From JAOTYV01 sp041557595 (GTDB taxonomy: Bacteria; Pseudomonadota; Alphaproteobacteria; UBA8366): a stretch of DNA of 26,249 bases. Location: NCBI GenBank assembly GCA_041557595.1, contig JBFFGE010000048.1, forward strand, positions 1 through 26,249, read 5' to 3'. The position numbers and the translations under genes are program-made. The notes under the pieces are model-generated. The model was not told the DNA's origin. It saw only the letters and a list, made by a program, of their open reading frames with translations, and did not search any database. Below are positions 14,428 through 23,006 of the stretch, in pieces (within the stretch, counting starts at the first letter, position 1; every line of letters starts with the position of its first letter).

Positions 14428-16026
14428 TCAGGCCTTGGCGTCCTGCTTGATCATGTCGGCGCCCTTTTCGGCGATCATGATCGTCGGCGCGTTGGTATTG
14501 CCGGAAACCAGCGTCGGCATGATGGAGGCATCGATCACCCGTAGTCCCGCGATACCATGAACCCGCAGCCGGTCGTCGACCACGGCGGCCGGATCCTGTC
14601 CCATTTTGCACGTCCCCACGGGGTGATAGATCGTTGCGCCGTTGCGACGCGCGAAATCGAGGAGTTCGTCGTCGCTTTGGCAATCGGACCCCGGCAGCAA
14701 CTCGGCTTCGCAGTAGCGGGCGAGGGCGGGCGCGGCGGCGACCTTTCGGGCAATGCGAAGTCCGGCGACATGCGTCTCCCTGTCGAGCGTTTCGCCGAGA
14801 AAATTCGGCCTGATGGCGGGGGCGGCAAAGGGATCGGGCGACTTCAGGTGGATCGATCCGCGGCTGGCGGGACGAAGCTGACACGGTCCCATCGTCAGGC
14901 CCGGCTCGCGATCGAGGATCCTCCGCTTGGAATCCTTAAAGCTCGCATGGGCGATGTGATATTGAATGTCGGGTGATGCCAATTCCGGGCGACTGCGGAC
15001 GAAGCCATAGACGATGCCGGCGGTATAGGTGAGGACGCCGCGTTTGGCGAAAACGTATTTCAAGGCTTCCGCCGCCAGGGACAGGCCGCGGGTTTGTTCG
15101 TTCAGGGTGATCGGTTGGTTGATCCGCATCACAACCCTGGAAATATAGTGATCCTGGTAATTTTCGCCGACGCCGGACAGGGGATGCACCACGTCGATAC
15201 CGTGTTGCGCCAGAAGCTCCGGCTGGCCGATTCCCGATAGTTCCAGCACTTGCGGGGATTGCACCCCGCCGGCGCACAGGATGACCTCGCCGCCGGCGCG
15301 TGCCTCCTTGGCGCTGCCGCCCTGTTCATAGGCGACGCCAAGCACGCGTTTTCCGTCAAGCAGCAATTTCGTCGTATGCGCATTGATTTCAATATGAAGG
15401 TTGGGCCGGCCCCGGACCGGGTCCAGAAACGCCCGCGCAGTGCTGTGCCGTTGCCCGTTCTTCTGGGTCACCTGATAGTAACCGAAACCGTCCTGATCCC
15501 CGCTGTTGTAGTCCGGGTTGGGCGGATAGCCGGCCTGATCGGCCGCGGCGATGACGGCGTCGAGCAATTCATGATTCTCGCGCATATCGGCTACATTGAG
15601 CGGCCCGCCGACGCCACGTTCGGGCGAGGCCGCGCCTTCCCGGTTTTCCGATTTCTTGAAATAGGGCAGGACCGCATCATGCGACCAGCCGCGGTTTCCC
15701 ATTTGCGCCCAGTTATCATAGTCGAGGCTCTGGCCCCGCACATAGAGCATCCCGTTGATCGAGCTGGAGCCGCCGAGAACCCGGCCGCGCGGGATCGGAA
15801 TGGGCCGGTTATAGGTGTAGGGTTCGGGCTCGCTGTCGAACAGCCAGTTCAGGCCCGGCATGGCCATGGTCTTCGAAAACCCGACCGGAATATTGATCCA
15901 GAAGTTCGAATCCTTACCGCCGGCTTCCAGCAGCAAGACCTTTACCGCGGGGTCCTCGGTCAACCGGTTCGCCAGCACGCAACCGGCCGACCCGGCGCCG
16001 ACGACGATATAATCATATGTGGACAT
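14428..16026 (-). CDS. GMC family FAD-dependent oxidoreductase (choline/alcohol dehydrogenase type)
   Basis: 532 residues, predicted to oxidise a primary alcohol or choline-like substrate with FAD. The Rossmann motif VVGAGSAG (8-15) with the adenine-binding acidic end LLLEAGG (31-37) opens the protein. GMC signature 1 is GRVLGGSSSINGM (81-93), signature 2 lies at about GGVQSPQVLELSGIG (253-267), and the active-site His468 is in YHPVGTCKMG. The second catalytic position is Asn510 or Asn512 in SGNTNAPT, as in choline and aryl-alcohol-type members. No signal peptide, so cytoplasmic. GGGGGAAG lies 5-6 bases before the start. Full length for the family. No betaine aldehyde dehydrogenase or betI neighbour is seen, so a betA call is not justified. 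Confidence 0.92.
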   Translation of the reverse strand: MSTYDYIVVGAGSAGCVLANRLTEDPAVKVLLLEAGGKDSNFWINIPVGFSKTMAMPGLNWLFDSEPEPYTYNRPIPIPRGRVLGGSSSINGMLYVRGQSLDYDNWAQMGNRGWSHDAVLPYFKKSENREGAASPERGVGGPLNVADMRENHELLDAVIAAADQAGYPPNPDYNSGDQDGFGYYQVTQKNGQRHSTARAFLDPVRGRPNLHIEINAHTTKLLLDGKRVLGVAYEQGGSAKEARAGGEVILCAGGVQSPQVLELSGIGQPELLAQHGIDVVHPLSGVGENYQDHYISRVVMRINQPITLNEQTRGLSLAAEALKYVFAKRGVLTYTAGIVYGFVRSRPELASPDIQYHIAHASFKDSKRRILDREPGLTMGPCQLRPASRGSIHLKSPDPFAAPAIRPNFLGETLDRETHVAGLRIARKVAAAPALARYCEAELLPGSDCQSDDELLDFARRNGATIYHPVGTCKMGQDPAAVVDDRLRVHGIAGLRVIDASIMPTLVSGNTNAPTIMIAEKGADMIKQDAKA

Positions 16027-16160
16027 GCCGCTTCCCCCACCGCATCGCGCCGTATCGCCGGCGCAGATTGATTTCGCGGATATTAGGAGAAGAGCGTCGC
16101 GGCGGGTAGTGCCGTCCGTCCTTCGTCAGGCCGCAATTTCCAACGCTGTCGGCAGGAAGG

Positions 16161-17762
16161 TTATCCCTTGCGGCGCCAGCGTTGGACGATGCCCTCGATA
16201 AAGTCGAGCGACTCGCTGTCCTTGCTCCAGGATTCGGAGAAACTGGCGGTCGCGCTGTAGGGCCTGAACTCTTCCGGAAGAATGTCGAATTTGAGTCGAA
16301 CCGGCAGGGAGACGCCTTGTCCGACGGCGATCGCTTCGCCGTTGCCGAGCGACGGCAGAAAGTCGATCAGGCCGATCGAAGAATCCGCCATGCTGCCGCG
16401 AATATGTTCCTGGTCGTCATTGTTGGTCAGGCGCAGGGCGAACGTCGTGTTGCACTGAGACAGCAAATCGGATGAAAGCCGTGACGGCCGCTGACTGATG
16501 ACACATAGCGACACACCGTATTTCCGGCCTTCCTTGGCGATGCGCGACAAGATCCCCTTGGTCAGGGCGAAACCGGGTTCCGCCACGCGCGGGGCGTAGC
16601 GGTGCGCTTCCTCGCAGACAAGCAAAATCGGGACCGAGCGTTCGCTCCACAACGCAAAATCGAACGTCAGCCGGCAGATCACCGCGACAACCACATTGAG
16701 GATTTCCGACGGCACGGCTGATAGATCGACGATCGAAATCGGCTTTCCGTTGACCGGGATTCGAAACAGGTTGCCGAGAACGTCCACCATCGTGTCCATG
16801 ACGGAAATGCCGCCAAACATGAACCCGAACCGGACATCGCTTTGCAACGCGTTGAATTTGGCTTTGAGGCGCCGGTAGGGGGCGACCGCTTCCGCCCGCT
16901 CGAGCCGGCCCATGGCATCGTCGAGCCGCTTCATCAAATCGGAGAATTTATAGGGAACCGGCGTGTCGACCGTGAAATGCGAACCCTGCATCGGGTTGTC
17001 GAGGTAGTCGCGTTTGGCATCGGGAATGAGCGCGTGCAGGATCGAGGCTTCCGCCGATCCGGCGTCGCCGTCGCCGAATAGAATTTGATGGAGTTCTTCG
17101 AAATTCAGCAGCCAGTACGGCAGGGTGAGGGTTTCGGAATTCAACACCTGGCCGAAGTCGCCGAAGGCCCGTGAGTATTCATAATGCGGATCGAGCATGA
17201 CCACATGCGCATTGCCGTTTTTCTGCAGCAAGGCCCGGAGAATAAGCGCGGCGGCGCAGGATTTTCCCGAACCGGTGGTGCCGACGATGGCGAAGTGTTT
17301 GCCGAGCAATTCATCGGTCAGGATGTGGGCCGGCAGTGTTTTGTCCTGATGAATGGCGCCGACGGTGACCGTCGGGACGTCGGGTTGCGCGTAGACCCGG
17401 GCAAGGTCTTGCTTGCCGGTGGAATAAACCGTGTCGTCCAATGACGGCGCGCGCGACATGCCGCGCCTGAATGCATACAGCTTTCCTTCGCGGTCGACCG
17501 GCGTTTCGCCGATCATGGTGAGTTCGGCAATATGCATTTCGTCTGCGTCGCCCTCGGACGGTACGGGGATGGTGAGCCCCACTACGATGCCATAGGCGAA
17601 GCCAAGGCTGGTCCGCATCTTTACCAGCGACCCGATCTGGGCGACCGCCTCGGCGCGCTTATCGGGATTTCCGGAAAGCAACACGATGATCTGCGCGCCG
17701 GCAACGGAAACCACGCGACCGATTTGCACGCTCACATTCGAGATGTCTTGATGGCCATCCAT
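16161..17762 (-). CDS. HerA-type (FtsK/HerA superfamily) ATP-binding protein
   Basis: 533 residues. An N-terminal beta-rich HAS-barrel-like domain (about 8-100) precedes a RecA-like motor with Walker A GTTGSGKS (161-168), Walker B ILLVCEEAH (379-387) and the SQRPSRLS segment (423-430) typical of HerA. HerA hexamers translocate DNA, usually with the NurA nuclease in end resection or in defence complexes. No nurA or other nuclease gene lies beside it here. It follows the histidine kinase by 59 bases on the same strand, so both are probably co-transcribed. The ribosome site (GAAAGAAA) is weak. Role: DNA translocation, plasmid or phage resistance, or a signalling-controlled repair motor; these cannot be separated from sequence. 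Confidence 0.88.
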   Translation of the reverse strand: MDGHQDISNVSVQIGRVVSVAGAQIIVLLSGNPDKRAEAVAQIGSLVKMRTSLGFAYGIVVGLTIPVPSEGDADEMHIAELTMIGETPVDREGKLYAFRRGMSRAPSLDDTVYSTGKQDLARVYAQPDVPTVTVGAIHQDKTLPAHILTDELLGKHFAIVGTTGSGKSCAAALILRALLQKNGNAHVVMLDPHYEYSRAFGDFGQVLNSETLTLPYWLLNFEELHQILFGDGDAGSAEASILHALIPDAKRDYLDNPMQGSHFTVDTPVPYKFSDLMKRLDDAMGRLERAEAVAPYRRLKAKFNALQSDVRFGFMFGGISVMDTMVDVLGNLFRIPVNGKPISIVDLSAVPSEILNVVVAVICRLTFDFALWSERSVPILLVCEEAHRYAPRVAEPGFALTKGILSRIAKEGRKYGVSLCVISQRPSRLSSDLLSQCNTTFALRLTNNDDQEHIRGSMADSSIGLIDFLPSLGNGEAIAVGQGVSLPVRLKFDILPEEFRPYSATASFSESWSKDSESLDFIEGIVQRWRRKG

Positions 17763-17821
17763 TACCGAATTTCTTTCGTTGAATCGACATCGACCGGTGA
17801 CGGTCGGCGCCGAAATGCACG

Positions 17822-18721
17822 TTATCCTGCCAGCGATGTATTGATATTTCGTATCCGTTCACGGGGCAGGATGATGGTCACCAGGCTGCCGACACCGGGT
17901 TTGCTCTGAATCTCCAGGCGGCCGCCATGCAGCCGTGTTAGCGAGTTCACCATCGGAAGCCCCAATCCATACCCTTCGTGGTTTCGGGTCATCGATCGGG
18001 CCATTTGCTCGAAAGGCTGCATGAGCCGGGGTATTTCATCCGAATGAATGCCAATGCCATTATCGGCGATACTCAGCCGGTAGCTGCCGTTTTTCGAAAT
18101 GCCGGCGACAAGGTCGATGCGGCCGTCGGGCTTGCTAAATTTGATGGCGTTGACGACAATGTTCAGAATCATCTGCTTGAGGCATTTTTCGTCGGCATAG
18201 AGGTGCTGCGCCCCGTCGGCAACGGTCCATTCGATGTGGATCCGGGATTCCCGAGCGCGTGGCGAGACGATCGCGATCGCCGATTCGACCAGGTCTCGCA
18301 TCTCGATCACGCTTTCGTTGAGCTCGACATTGCCGTGTTCGATTTTCGAAATATCGAGGATGTCCTGGACAAGCTGCAGCAAATGCTGGCCGCTGCGATG
18401 AATGTCGGTCGCATAGCCTTGGTATTGCGCGCCGATCGGTCCGAACATTTCGGTCATCATCGCTTCGGAGAAACCGATGATCGCGTTGAGGGGGGTTCGG
18501 AGCTCGTGGCTCATATTGGTGAAAAATTCAGATTTGGCTCGATTCGCGGCTTCGGTTTTACGCAGCGCGATCAGCGCTTCCTGCGCCGCCGCCTCCGCCT
18601 TTTGTCGCGCCGTCCGGAGCGCCATTTCGGCCTTTTGCCGCTCGACGACGACGCCTATGCGGTTCACATATTGGTCCAATAGCGAAGTGGCGCCGCCTCG
18701 GCCGGTCCGATATTGGAACAT
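17822..18721 (-). CDS. soluble sensor histidine kinase (HisKA + HATPase)
   Basis: 299 residues. About 60 N-terminal residues form a charged, Ala-rich coiled coil (QKAEMALRTARQKAEAAAQ). The dimerisation/phosphoacceptor domain follows with His72 in NMSHELRTPLNA, then a HATPase_c domain with N-box NIVVNAIKFS (187-196), G1 DNGIGI (220-225) and G2 GYGLGL (250-255). There is no membrane span or recognisable sensor domain, so the signal must come through a partner or the coiled coil. The frame extends only 15 codons upstream with no better start, so it is not an obvious truncation of this ORF. No response regulator is adjacent; the closest is at 22341-22838. It leads the HerA-type gene in a two-gene unit. 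Confidence 0.9.
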   Translation of the reverse strand: MFQYRTGRGGATSLLDQYVNRIGVVVERQKAEMALRTARQKAEAAAQEALIALRKTEAANRAKSEFFTNMSHELRTPLNAIIGFSEAMMTEMFGPIGAQYQGYATDIHRSGQHLLQLVQDILDISKIEHGNVELNESVIEMRDLVESAIAIVSPRARESRIHIEWTVADGAQHLYADEKCLKQMILNIVVNAIKFSKPDGRIDLVAGISKNGSYRLSIADNGIGIHSDEIPRLMQPFEQMARSMTRNHEGYGLGLPMVNSLTRLHGGRLEIQSKPGVGSLVTIILPRERIRNINTSLAG

Positions 18722-19019
18722 TGCACCGTCTCTGGGGTCAGAGGAATTGGGATTCCGCCAAATTATTCAGCAACTCTAGGTCGCGATATCTAAAAATTGG
18801 TTAATAATTGCGCCGATACTTTATGTATTCGATGTCCATATTTTTAACTCGGTCATGGACTCATATGTTGAACTCTATGCCAAAAATTTTCCCATTTGGG
18901 TATATCTTGGCCATGATTTGGCCGAAGTATTGCTTGAAATATTTTCTATGCTGTAACACTTAACGGACCTCCTCGGGATTTCCGAGGAATCATTGGTCAC
19001 TCCAGAAGGAGTCAAATAC
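18722..19019. other. 298-base AT-rich divergent intergenic region
   Basis: This region separates the kinase (-) from the exported protein at 19020 (+) and is clearly more AT-rich than the surroundings. It contains GTCCAT/ATGGAC arms (about 18834-18860) and a CCCATTTGGG palindrome (about 18891-18900). It also holds the perfect 7-bp hairpin TCCTCGG/CCGAGGA with a 5-base loop (18970-18988), which ends 31 bases before the downstream ATG. No coding frame is convincing. Promoters for both genes probably lie here; I cannot fix a -35/-10 pair with confidence. Confidence 0.4.
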
Positions 19020-19538
19020 ATGAAAAAGCGATTGTTGATCCTGATTTTCTGTTTCCTGCCTTCCACCGTGTTCGCGGAAAATGTCGTCAACGGCTTGGAC
19101 AGCTATGGCAAAATCGTCATTGATTTCACCAAGAATGCCGGAAAGTGCGAATTGGAGGATGCTCAGGCCTATACGGTGCATCTTCGGGAAAAACTCACAA
19201 AACTAGGCATTGCGGAACGGCCGGACAGCAAGGTTCGCTTGAGATTGGAACTGGGCGGAATTCCGCTTGGGATGCTCGATGGGCAATGCGTCGTCGCCGC
19301 CAACCTCAGCGTTGGGACGATTCTCCAGGCGAAGAACTACGCCGCGCCCGATCAGAAGATTCAGATGGCGATGGATCGTGCCGGATCTTTCGAGGTGACG
19401 CTGTATAAAGCCGGCGCCTTCGCGGCCGCGTCCCAAGTCTACAAGCTGGTAGGCGGCAAGTCGAAATCCTTGGTGCAATGGAAGATCCGCGAAATGATCG
19501 AGCGATTGGCCAGTCGGCTCGACGAAGACCGGAAGTGA
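19020..19538 (+). CDS. exported protein of unknown function, 172 residues
   Basis: ATG at 19020 with AGAAGGAG 8 bases upstream; the earlier in-frame start at 18993 is weaker. MKKRLLILIFCFLPSTVFA is a classic Sec signal peptide with cleavage after VFA. The mature protein (about 153 residues) has two cysteines (CELED and DGQCVV) that could form a disulfide in the periplasm, and a basic amphipathic C-terminal helix (LVQWKIREMIERLASRL). I do not recognise the family. The LpxR-family gene follows after about 160 bases on the same strand, so an envelope role is possible but unproven. Confidence 0.75.
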   Translation: MKKRLLILIFCFLPSTVFAENVVNGLDSYGKIVIDFTKNAGKCELEDAQAYTVHLREKLTKLGIAERPDSKVRLRLELGGIPLGMLDGQCVVAANLSVGTILQAKNYAAPDQKIQMAMDRAGSFEVTLYKAGAFAAASQVYKLVGGKSKSLVQWKIREMIERLASRLDEDRK

Positions 19539-19697
19539 CGACCCCGCTAATCGCATTCTCCGGATCGTTTCAATAGCCTGAATCGACCGACGCGCCGCGG
19601 CCGCGCGGCTGCATGGCGCGAACGCCGGTTTATCGCTTGGCGAGCGCGCCGATAGCTGCAAAGTTATTCCCGGTTTCCGCCTTGTCGAGACTGAAAA

Positions 19698-20816
19698 ATG
19701 ATCGGCAAGGCGGAATATTTTTGGGACGACGGGGAGCACGAGCAGTTGGTCGGCAATCGAGGCAGGCTATCGACGACGCCGAAGACGAGGAAACCGACCT
19801 CGTTCGGGCCGGCAGGGTCGATAGCGTTCGCCGTCTTCCTCCTATCCGCAACCGTCTCCGACGCGCAAGCGGATCACGCGTTCGACGACAGCGCCTTTGT
19901 GACGCTGCAATTCGACAACGACATGTTCGGCGGCAAAGATCGGCATTTTACCAATGGCATGCGGGCGTCGTACCTGTCGCCGGCCGGTAAGACGCCGGCG
20001 TTCATCCGCAACATTGCAGCGCAATGGCCGCTCTTCAAGCCGAGCCAGAAAATGCGGATCAGTTACTCGATCGGCCAGAATATCTTCACGCCCGAGGAAA
20101 TCAGCAATCCCGATCCGCCCCGCGACGACCGCCCATATGCCGGCTGGCTATTCGCCGGAATCGGCTTGGTTGCGGCGAACGATCAACGACTGGACAAGCT
20201 GGAACTCGACATTGGCGTCGTCGGTCCATACTCCTTCGCCGACGAAGTGCAGACGCGGTGGCACGATCTTATCGGCATCACCAAGCCCGAAGGTTGGGGG
20301 ACGCAGATCAAGACCGAGCCCGGCTTCGCCTTGTTTTACGAACGAAGCTGGCGTCGGCTCCGGGAATTCGACCTCACGGGGATCCTCCCGCTCGAGAATT
20401 TGGGCGTCGACATGACGCCGCATCTCGGACTCGCGCTCGGCAATGTCTTTATCCATGGCGCCGGCGGCGCGACATTTCGGTTCGGCGACGACCTTCGCAA
20501 CGATTTCGGAACACCGAAGATTAGACCCAACCTGCCGGGCACCGACTTTTTCGAACCCGACGATGGATTTGGCTGGTACATCTTCGCCGGCGGTGAAGGA
20601 CGGATCGTGGCGCGCAATATTTTCCTGGATGGCAACACCTTCCGCGACAGCCGCAGTGTCGGTAAGATCCCGTTCGTCGCGGATTTTCAGACCGGATTCG
20701 CCATCACTCTCTGGCGGGCGCGGTTGAGTTATACTCAAGTGTTCCGCACGAAGGAATTCAACGAACAGTCAGGAATGAGCATATTCGGGACAGTGGCGTT
20801 GTCGATGCGGTTCTAA
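19698..20816 (+). CDS. LpxR family outer-membrane lipid A deacylase (DUF2219)
   Basis: 372 residues as written. LpxR removes the 3'-acyloxyacyl chain of lipid A in the outer membrane and dampens innate immune recognition in Salmonella. Family blocks: FDNDMFGGKDRHFTNGMRAS (72-91, with the Asn-Asp pair of the active site), DDRPYAGW (143-150) and WHDLIGITKPEGWGTQI (188-204, with the catalytic-type His). Alternating hydrophobic strands to a terminal Phe (SMRF) fit a 12-strand barrel. A signal peptide is internal (SIAFAVFLLSATVSDAQA, 41-58), leaving a 40-residue basic extension. The ATG at 19698 has a poor ribosome site, and a TTG at 19746 preceded by GGGGAG is a possible true start. Confidence 0.85.
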   Translation: MIGKAEYFWDDGEHEQLVGNRGRLSTTPKTRKPTSFGPAGSIAFAVFLLSATVSDAQADHAFDDSAFVTLQFDNDMFGGKDRHFTNGMRASYLSPAGKTPAFIRNIAAQWPLFKPSQKMRISYSIGQNIFTPEEISNPDPPRDDRPYAGWLFAGIGLVAANDQRLDKLELDIGVVGPYSFADEVQTRWHDLIGITKPEGWGTQIKTEPGFALFYERSWRRLREFDLTGILPLENLGVDMTPHLGLALGNVFIHGAGGATFRFGDDLRNDFGTPKIRPNLPGTDFFEPDDGFGWYIFAGGEGRIVARNIFLDGNTFRDSRSVGKIPFVADFQTGFAITLWRARLSYTQVFRTKEFNEQSGMSIFGTVALSMRF

Positions 20817-20864
20817 CACCGCGCACGGTCGTCGATTGTGCAGGAGATTCGGAAGGAAGGCAGC

Positions 20865-22280
20865 ATGTCTAAGAGCCAGGCGACGTCGATGGCGTTGGCG
20901 GAGGAAATGGTCGCCCTGGATGCGGGGCAACTCTCGCCGGAGGATTTCGACCAACTTGAGAGATTGCTGCTCGACCACGCCGCGGTGACACTGTGCGGGT
21001 CGATACAGCCCTGGGGCCGCGCCCTGACCGACTGGGCGCGCAACTATGGCAGCGGGGGCGGGGCCGTGCTCGCCGGAAGCGGCGAAGGGGCGAATGCGTC
21101 CGCCGCGGCATTGGTCAACGGAACCTCGGCGCATGGCTATGAGCTGGACGACACCCACGACAAATCGATGAGCCATCCGGGCGCCGTCGTGATCACCGCC
21201 GCGTTGGCGGTCGGTGCGGAGATCGGCTCGACCGGACGGGAGGTCTTGACGGCGATTGTCGTTGGCTACGAGGCAATGGCGCGGATTGGCGTGGCGGCCA
21301 CCCCGGTGCGCGTGATCGAAAAGGGATTTCATCCAACGGGAACGTTCGGCGTCTTCGGCGCCGCGGCGGCGGCCGGCAAACTGCTCAGGCTGAGCCCGCT
21401 CGGCCTGGCGCACGCCTGGGGCATCGCCCTTTCGATGTCCAGCGGTTCCTGTCAATTCGCCTTCGAGCCGCGCGGCACGATGGTGAAACGCATGCATGCG
21501 GGAATTCCGGCGCATAATGGCGTCATCGCCGCGCAGTTGGCAAAACTGGGGATCGCCGCGCCGATACAGGCGATTGAAGGCGAATTCGGGTTTTTGAAAC
21601 TCATCGGAGAGGACGCCGATCCGTCGTTCCTGGAGCGCGCGCCGGGCGCGCGGCTTGAAATTCACAACATCAGCATCAAGCCGTATTCCTGCTGCCGTAA
21701 GTTCCATTCGCTGATCGATGCGTTGGACGAGGTGACGGAAGGCTTCAAGGTCGATGCCGACGCCATCGCCAAAATTACGGTGCGGTCACCCGAAACCGCG
21801 GTGACGAGCCATTTGATGCGCCGACCCGATTCGGTGATGGCCGCGCAATACAGCATGTCGTTTATCGTCGGGGCGACCCTTGCTTACGGTCCGCGACGCT
21901 ACGACGCCTATGGCGAACCCCATCATACGGACCCGCGCATTCTGTCGATCGTCGATAAAGTCGAATCCGTTCATGACGCCGATCTGGATTCGGTCGTGCC
22001 GGCGCAGATGCCCAATCGCGTGGAGATCGAATTGCGCGGCGGCGAGACGCGCCGGGCGACCGTGATGGATAGTTTGGGGACGCCGGTATTCCCCATGTCG
22101 ACCGAGGGTGTGCTGGACAAGGCGCATGCGCTGCTCGACGGTCTCGATACGGATTTCAATTTCCGGCGTGTCGTGGAAGCCGTTCAGCAAGTAGCCGACG
22201 CCAAGAGTATTCGCAGTTTGACGGAATCCTTGGTGCTGCCGGGCTACGAGGCGCTGGCCGTGGGGCCCAAGGCGGCCTGA
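20865..22280 (+). CDS. MmgE/PrpD family protein
   Basis: 471 residues, cytoplasmic. The family includes 2-methylcitrate dehydratase (PrpD) and cis-aconitate decarboxylase. The hallmark block HGYELDDTHDKSMSHPGAVV (90-109), an all-helical N-terminal domain with VGYEAMARIG, and FHPTGTFGVFGAA are seen. The C-terminal domain includes IKPYSCCRKFHSLIDA. GGAAGGAAGG precedes the ATG at 20865, a better start than the one at 20838. No prpB or prpC adjoins, and the C-lyase at 12013 is 8 kb away, so a methylcitrate role is not supported by context. It starts 48 bases after the LpxR gene. Convergent with the response regulator downstream. Confidence 0.9.
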   Translation: MSKSQATSMALAEEMVALDAGQLSPEDFDQLERLLLDHAAVTLCGSIQPWGRALTDWARNYGSGGGAVLAGSGEGANASAAALVNGTSAHGYELDDTHDKSMSHPGAVVITAALAVGAEIGSTGREVLTAIVVGYEAMARIGVAATPVRVIEKGFHPTGTFGVFGAAAAAGKLLRLSPLGLAHAWGIALSMSSGSCQFAFEPRGTMVKRMHAGIPAHNGVIAAQLAKLGIAAPIQAIEGEFGFLKLIGEDADPSFLERAPGARLEIHNISIKPYSCCRKFHSLIDALDEVTEGFKVDADAIAKITVRSPETAVTSHLMRRPDSVMAAQYSMSFIVGATLAYGPRRYDAYGEPHHTDPRILSIVDKVESVHDADLDSVVPAQMPNRVEIELRGGETRRATVMDSLGTPVFPMSTEGVLDKAHALLDGLDTDFNFRRVVEAVQQVADAKSIRSLTESLVLPGYEALAVGPKAA

Positions 22281-22340
22281 CACGCGGTGAATTCGGTGCG
22301 TGCGCCGCTTCGGTCGAGCGGGCGGCGGGTTCGTTGCGCG

Positions 22341-22838
22341 CTATGGATTGCCGGATTTGCGGCGGTCCTCGCCGTCGAACGGTTCGTTCTTGCGGCGGCG
22401 GTCCGGGCCGGCGTATGTGTCGGTGCGAACGAAGGGCCGGGGACTTTCCACTACTTCCCGAATACGTTCATAGATCGCTTCCGGAGAAACCGGCTTGGCG
22501 AGAAACTCAGTGGCGCCTGCGTCCCGGGAGGCGAATATATGCCGTGGCGCTGCATGCCCGGTGCAGACAATGATGGGAATGAAACTGAGCGGATTGTCCC
22601 GGTCCATTCGAATCTGCCTGATCATGGTCAGCCCATCCATCGGCGACATATGAAGATCCGTGATGATGAGGTCGGGAACGAAGGATTGCATGATTTCAAA
22701 TGCGGCCTCGCCATCGCTCGCTTCGCGCATCCATTCATTGTCGACGCCGACGGCCACCAGAAGCTGCCGCATCAGATGGCGCATATAGGCGTTGTCTTCG
22801 ACGAGCAAAATCGAAATTTTGGAGAAATCGTACGCCAT
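22341..22838 (-). CDS. single-domain response regulator with a basic DRR tail
   Basis: 165 residues. CheY-type receiver with acidic pair Glu14/Asp15 (LLVEDN), phosphoacceptor Asp61 (LIITDLHM), Thr93 (VCTGHA) and Lys115 (FLAKPVS). No DNA-binding or enzymatic output domain follows. Instead a tail of about 35 residues repeats basic motifs (GPDRRRK and GEDRRK), a feature of some alphaproteobacterial stand-alone receivers. Output is therefore by protein contact. No kinase is adjacent, and the soluble kinase at 17822-18721 is the only one in the window, so a pairing is possible but unproven. The ribosome site is weak. A terminator separates it from the lipoprotein gene upstream. Confidence 0.92.
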   Translation of the reverse strand: MAYDFSKISILLVEDNAYMRHLMRQLLVAVGVDNEWMREASDGEAAFEIMQSFVPDLIITDLHMSPMDGLTMIRQIRMDRDNPLSFIPIIVCTGHAAPRHIFASRDAGATEFLAKPVSPEAIYERIREVVESPRPFVRTDTYAGPDRRRKNEPFDGEDRRKSGNP

Positions 22839-22939
22839 GGAAAAATGCGTAAATATTGTGCCGTAAAGATGAGTTGTCTATCGCCGGTGTCGCGCCGTAA
22901 TCCTACCGTATTGCAATCGGAAATAGGTAAAAAGCTGCG

Positions 22940-22968
22940 CAAAAAAAATCCGCACTATTAGACGTGCG
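22940..22968 (-). terminator. rho-independent terminator after the nuclease-fold lipoprotein gene
   Basis: Reverse strand CGCAC (22968-22964), an 8-base loop, GTGCG (22955-22951), then GATTTTTTTT. A short 5-bp GC stem with a run of eight T gives a credible terminator, 38 bases after the gene's stop. Confidence 0.6.
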
Positions 22969-23006
22969 ATCGCAGTCATGCCGTGGACAAGCGACAGCGT
23001 CCGCGG

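Noticed and set aside
14428..16026. Naming the GMC oxidoreductase betA (choline dehydrogenase)
   Set aside because: No betaine aldehyde dehydrogenase, BetI or choline transporter nearby, and GMC members of similar sequence oxidise many alcohols.
16161..18721. Calling the kinase-HerA pair a known antiphage system
   Set aside because: No nuclease, Sir2, DUF4297 or other defence effector is beside it, so only an unusual pairing can be claimed.
22287..22961. 224-residue frame opposite the response regulator
   Set aside because: The minus strand encodes an intact receiver with all phosphorylation-site residues; the plus frame has no family features.
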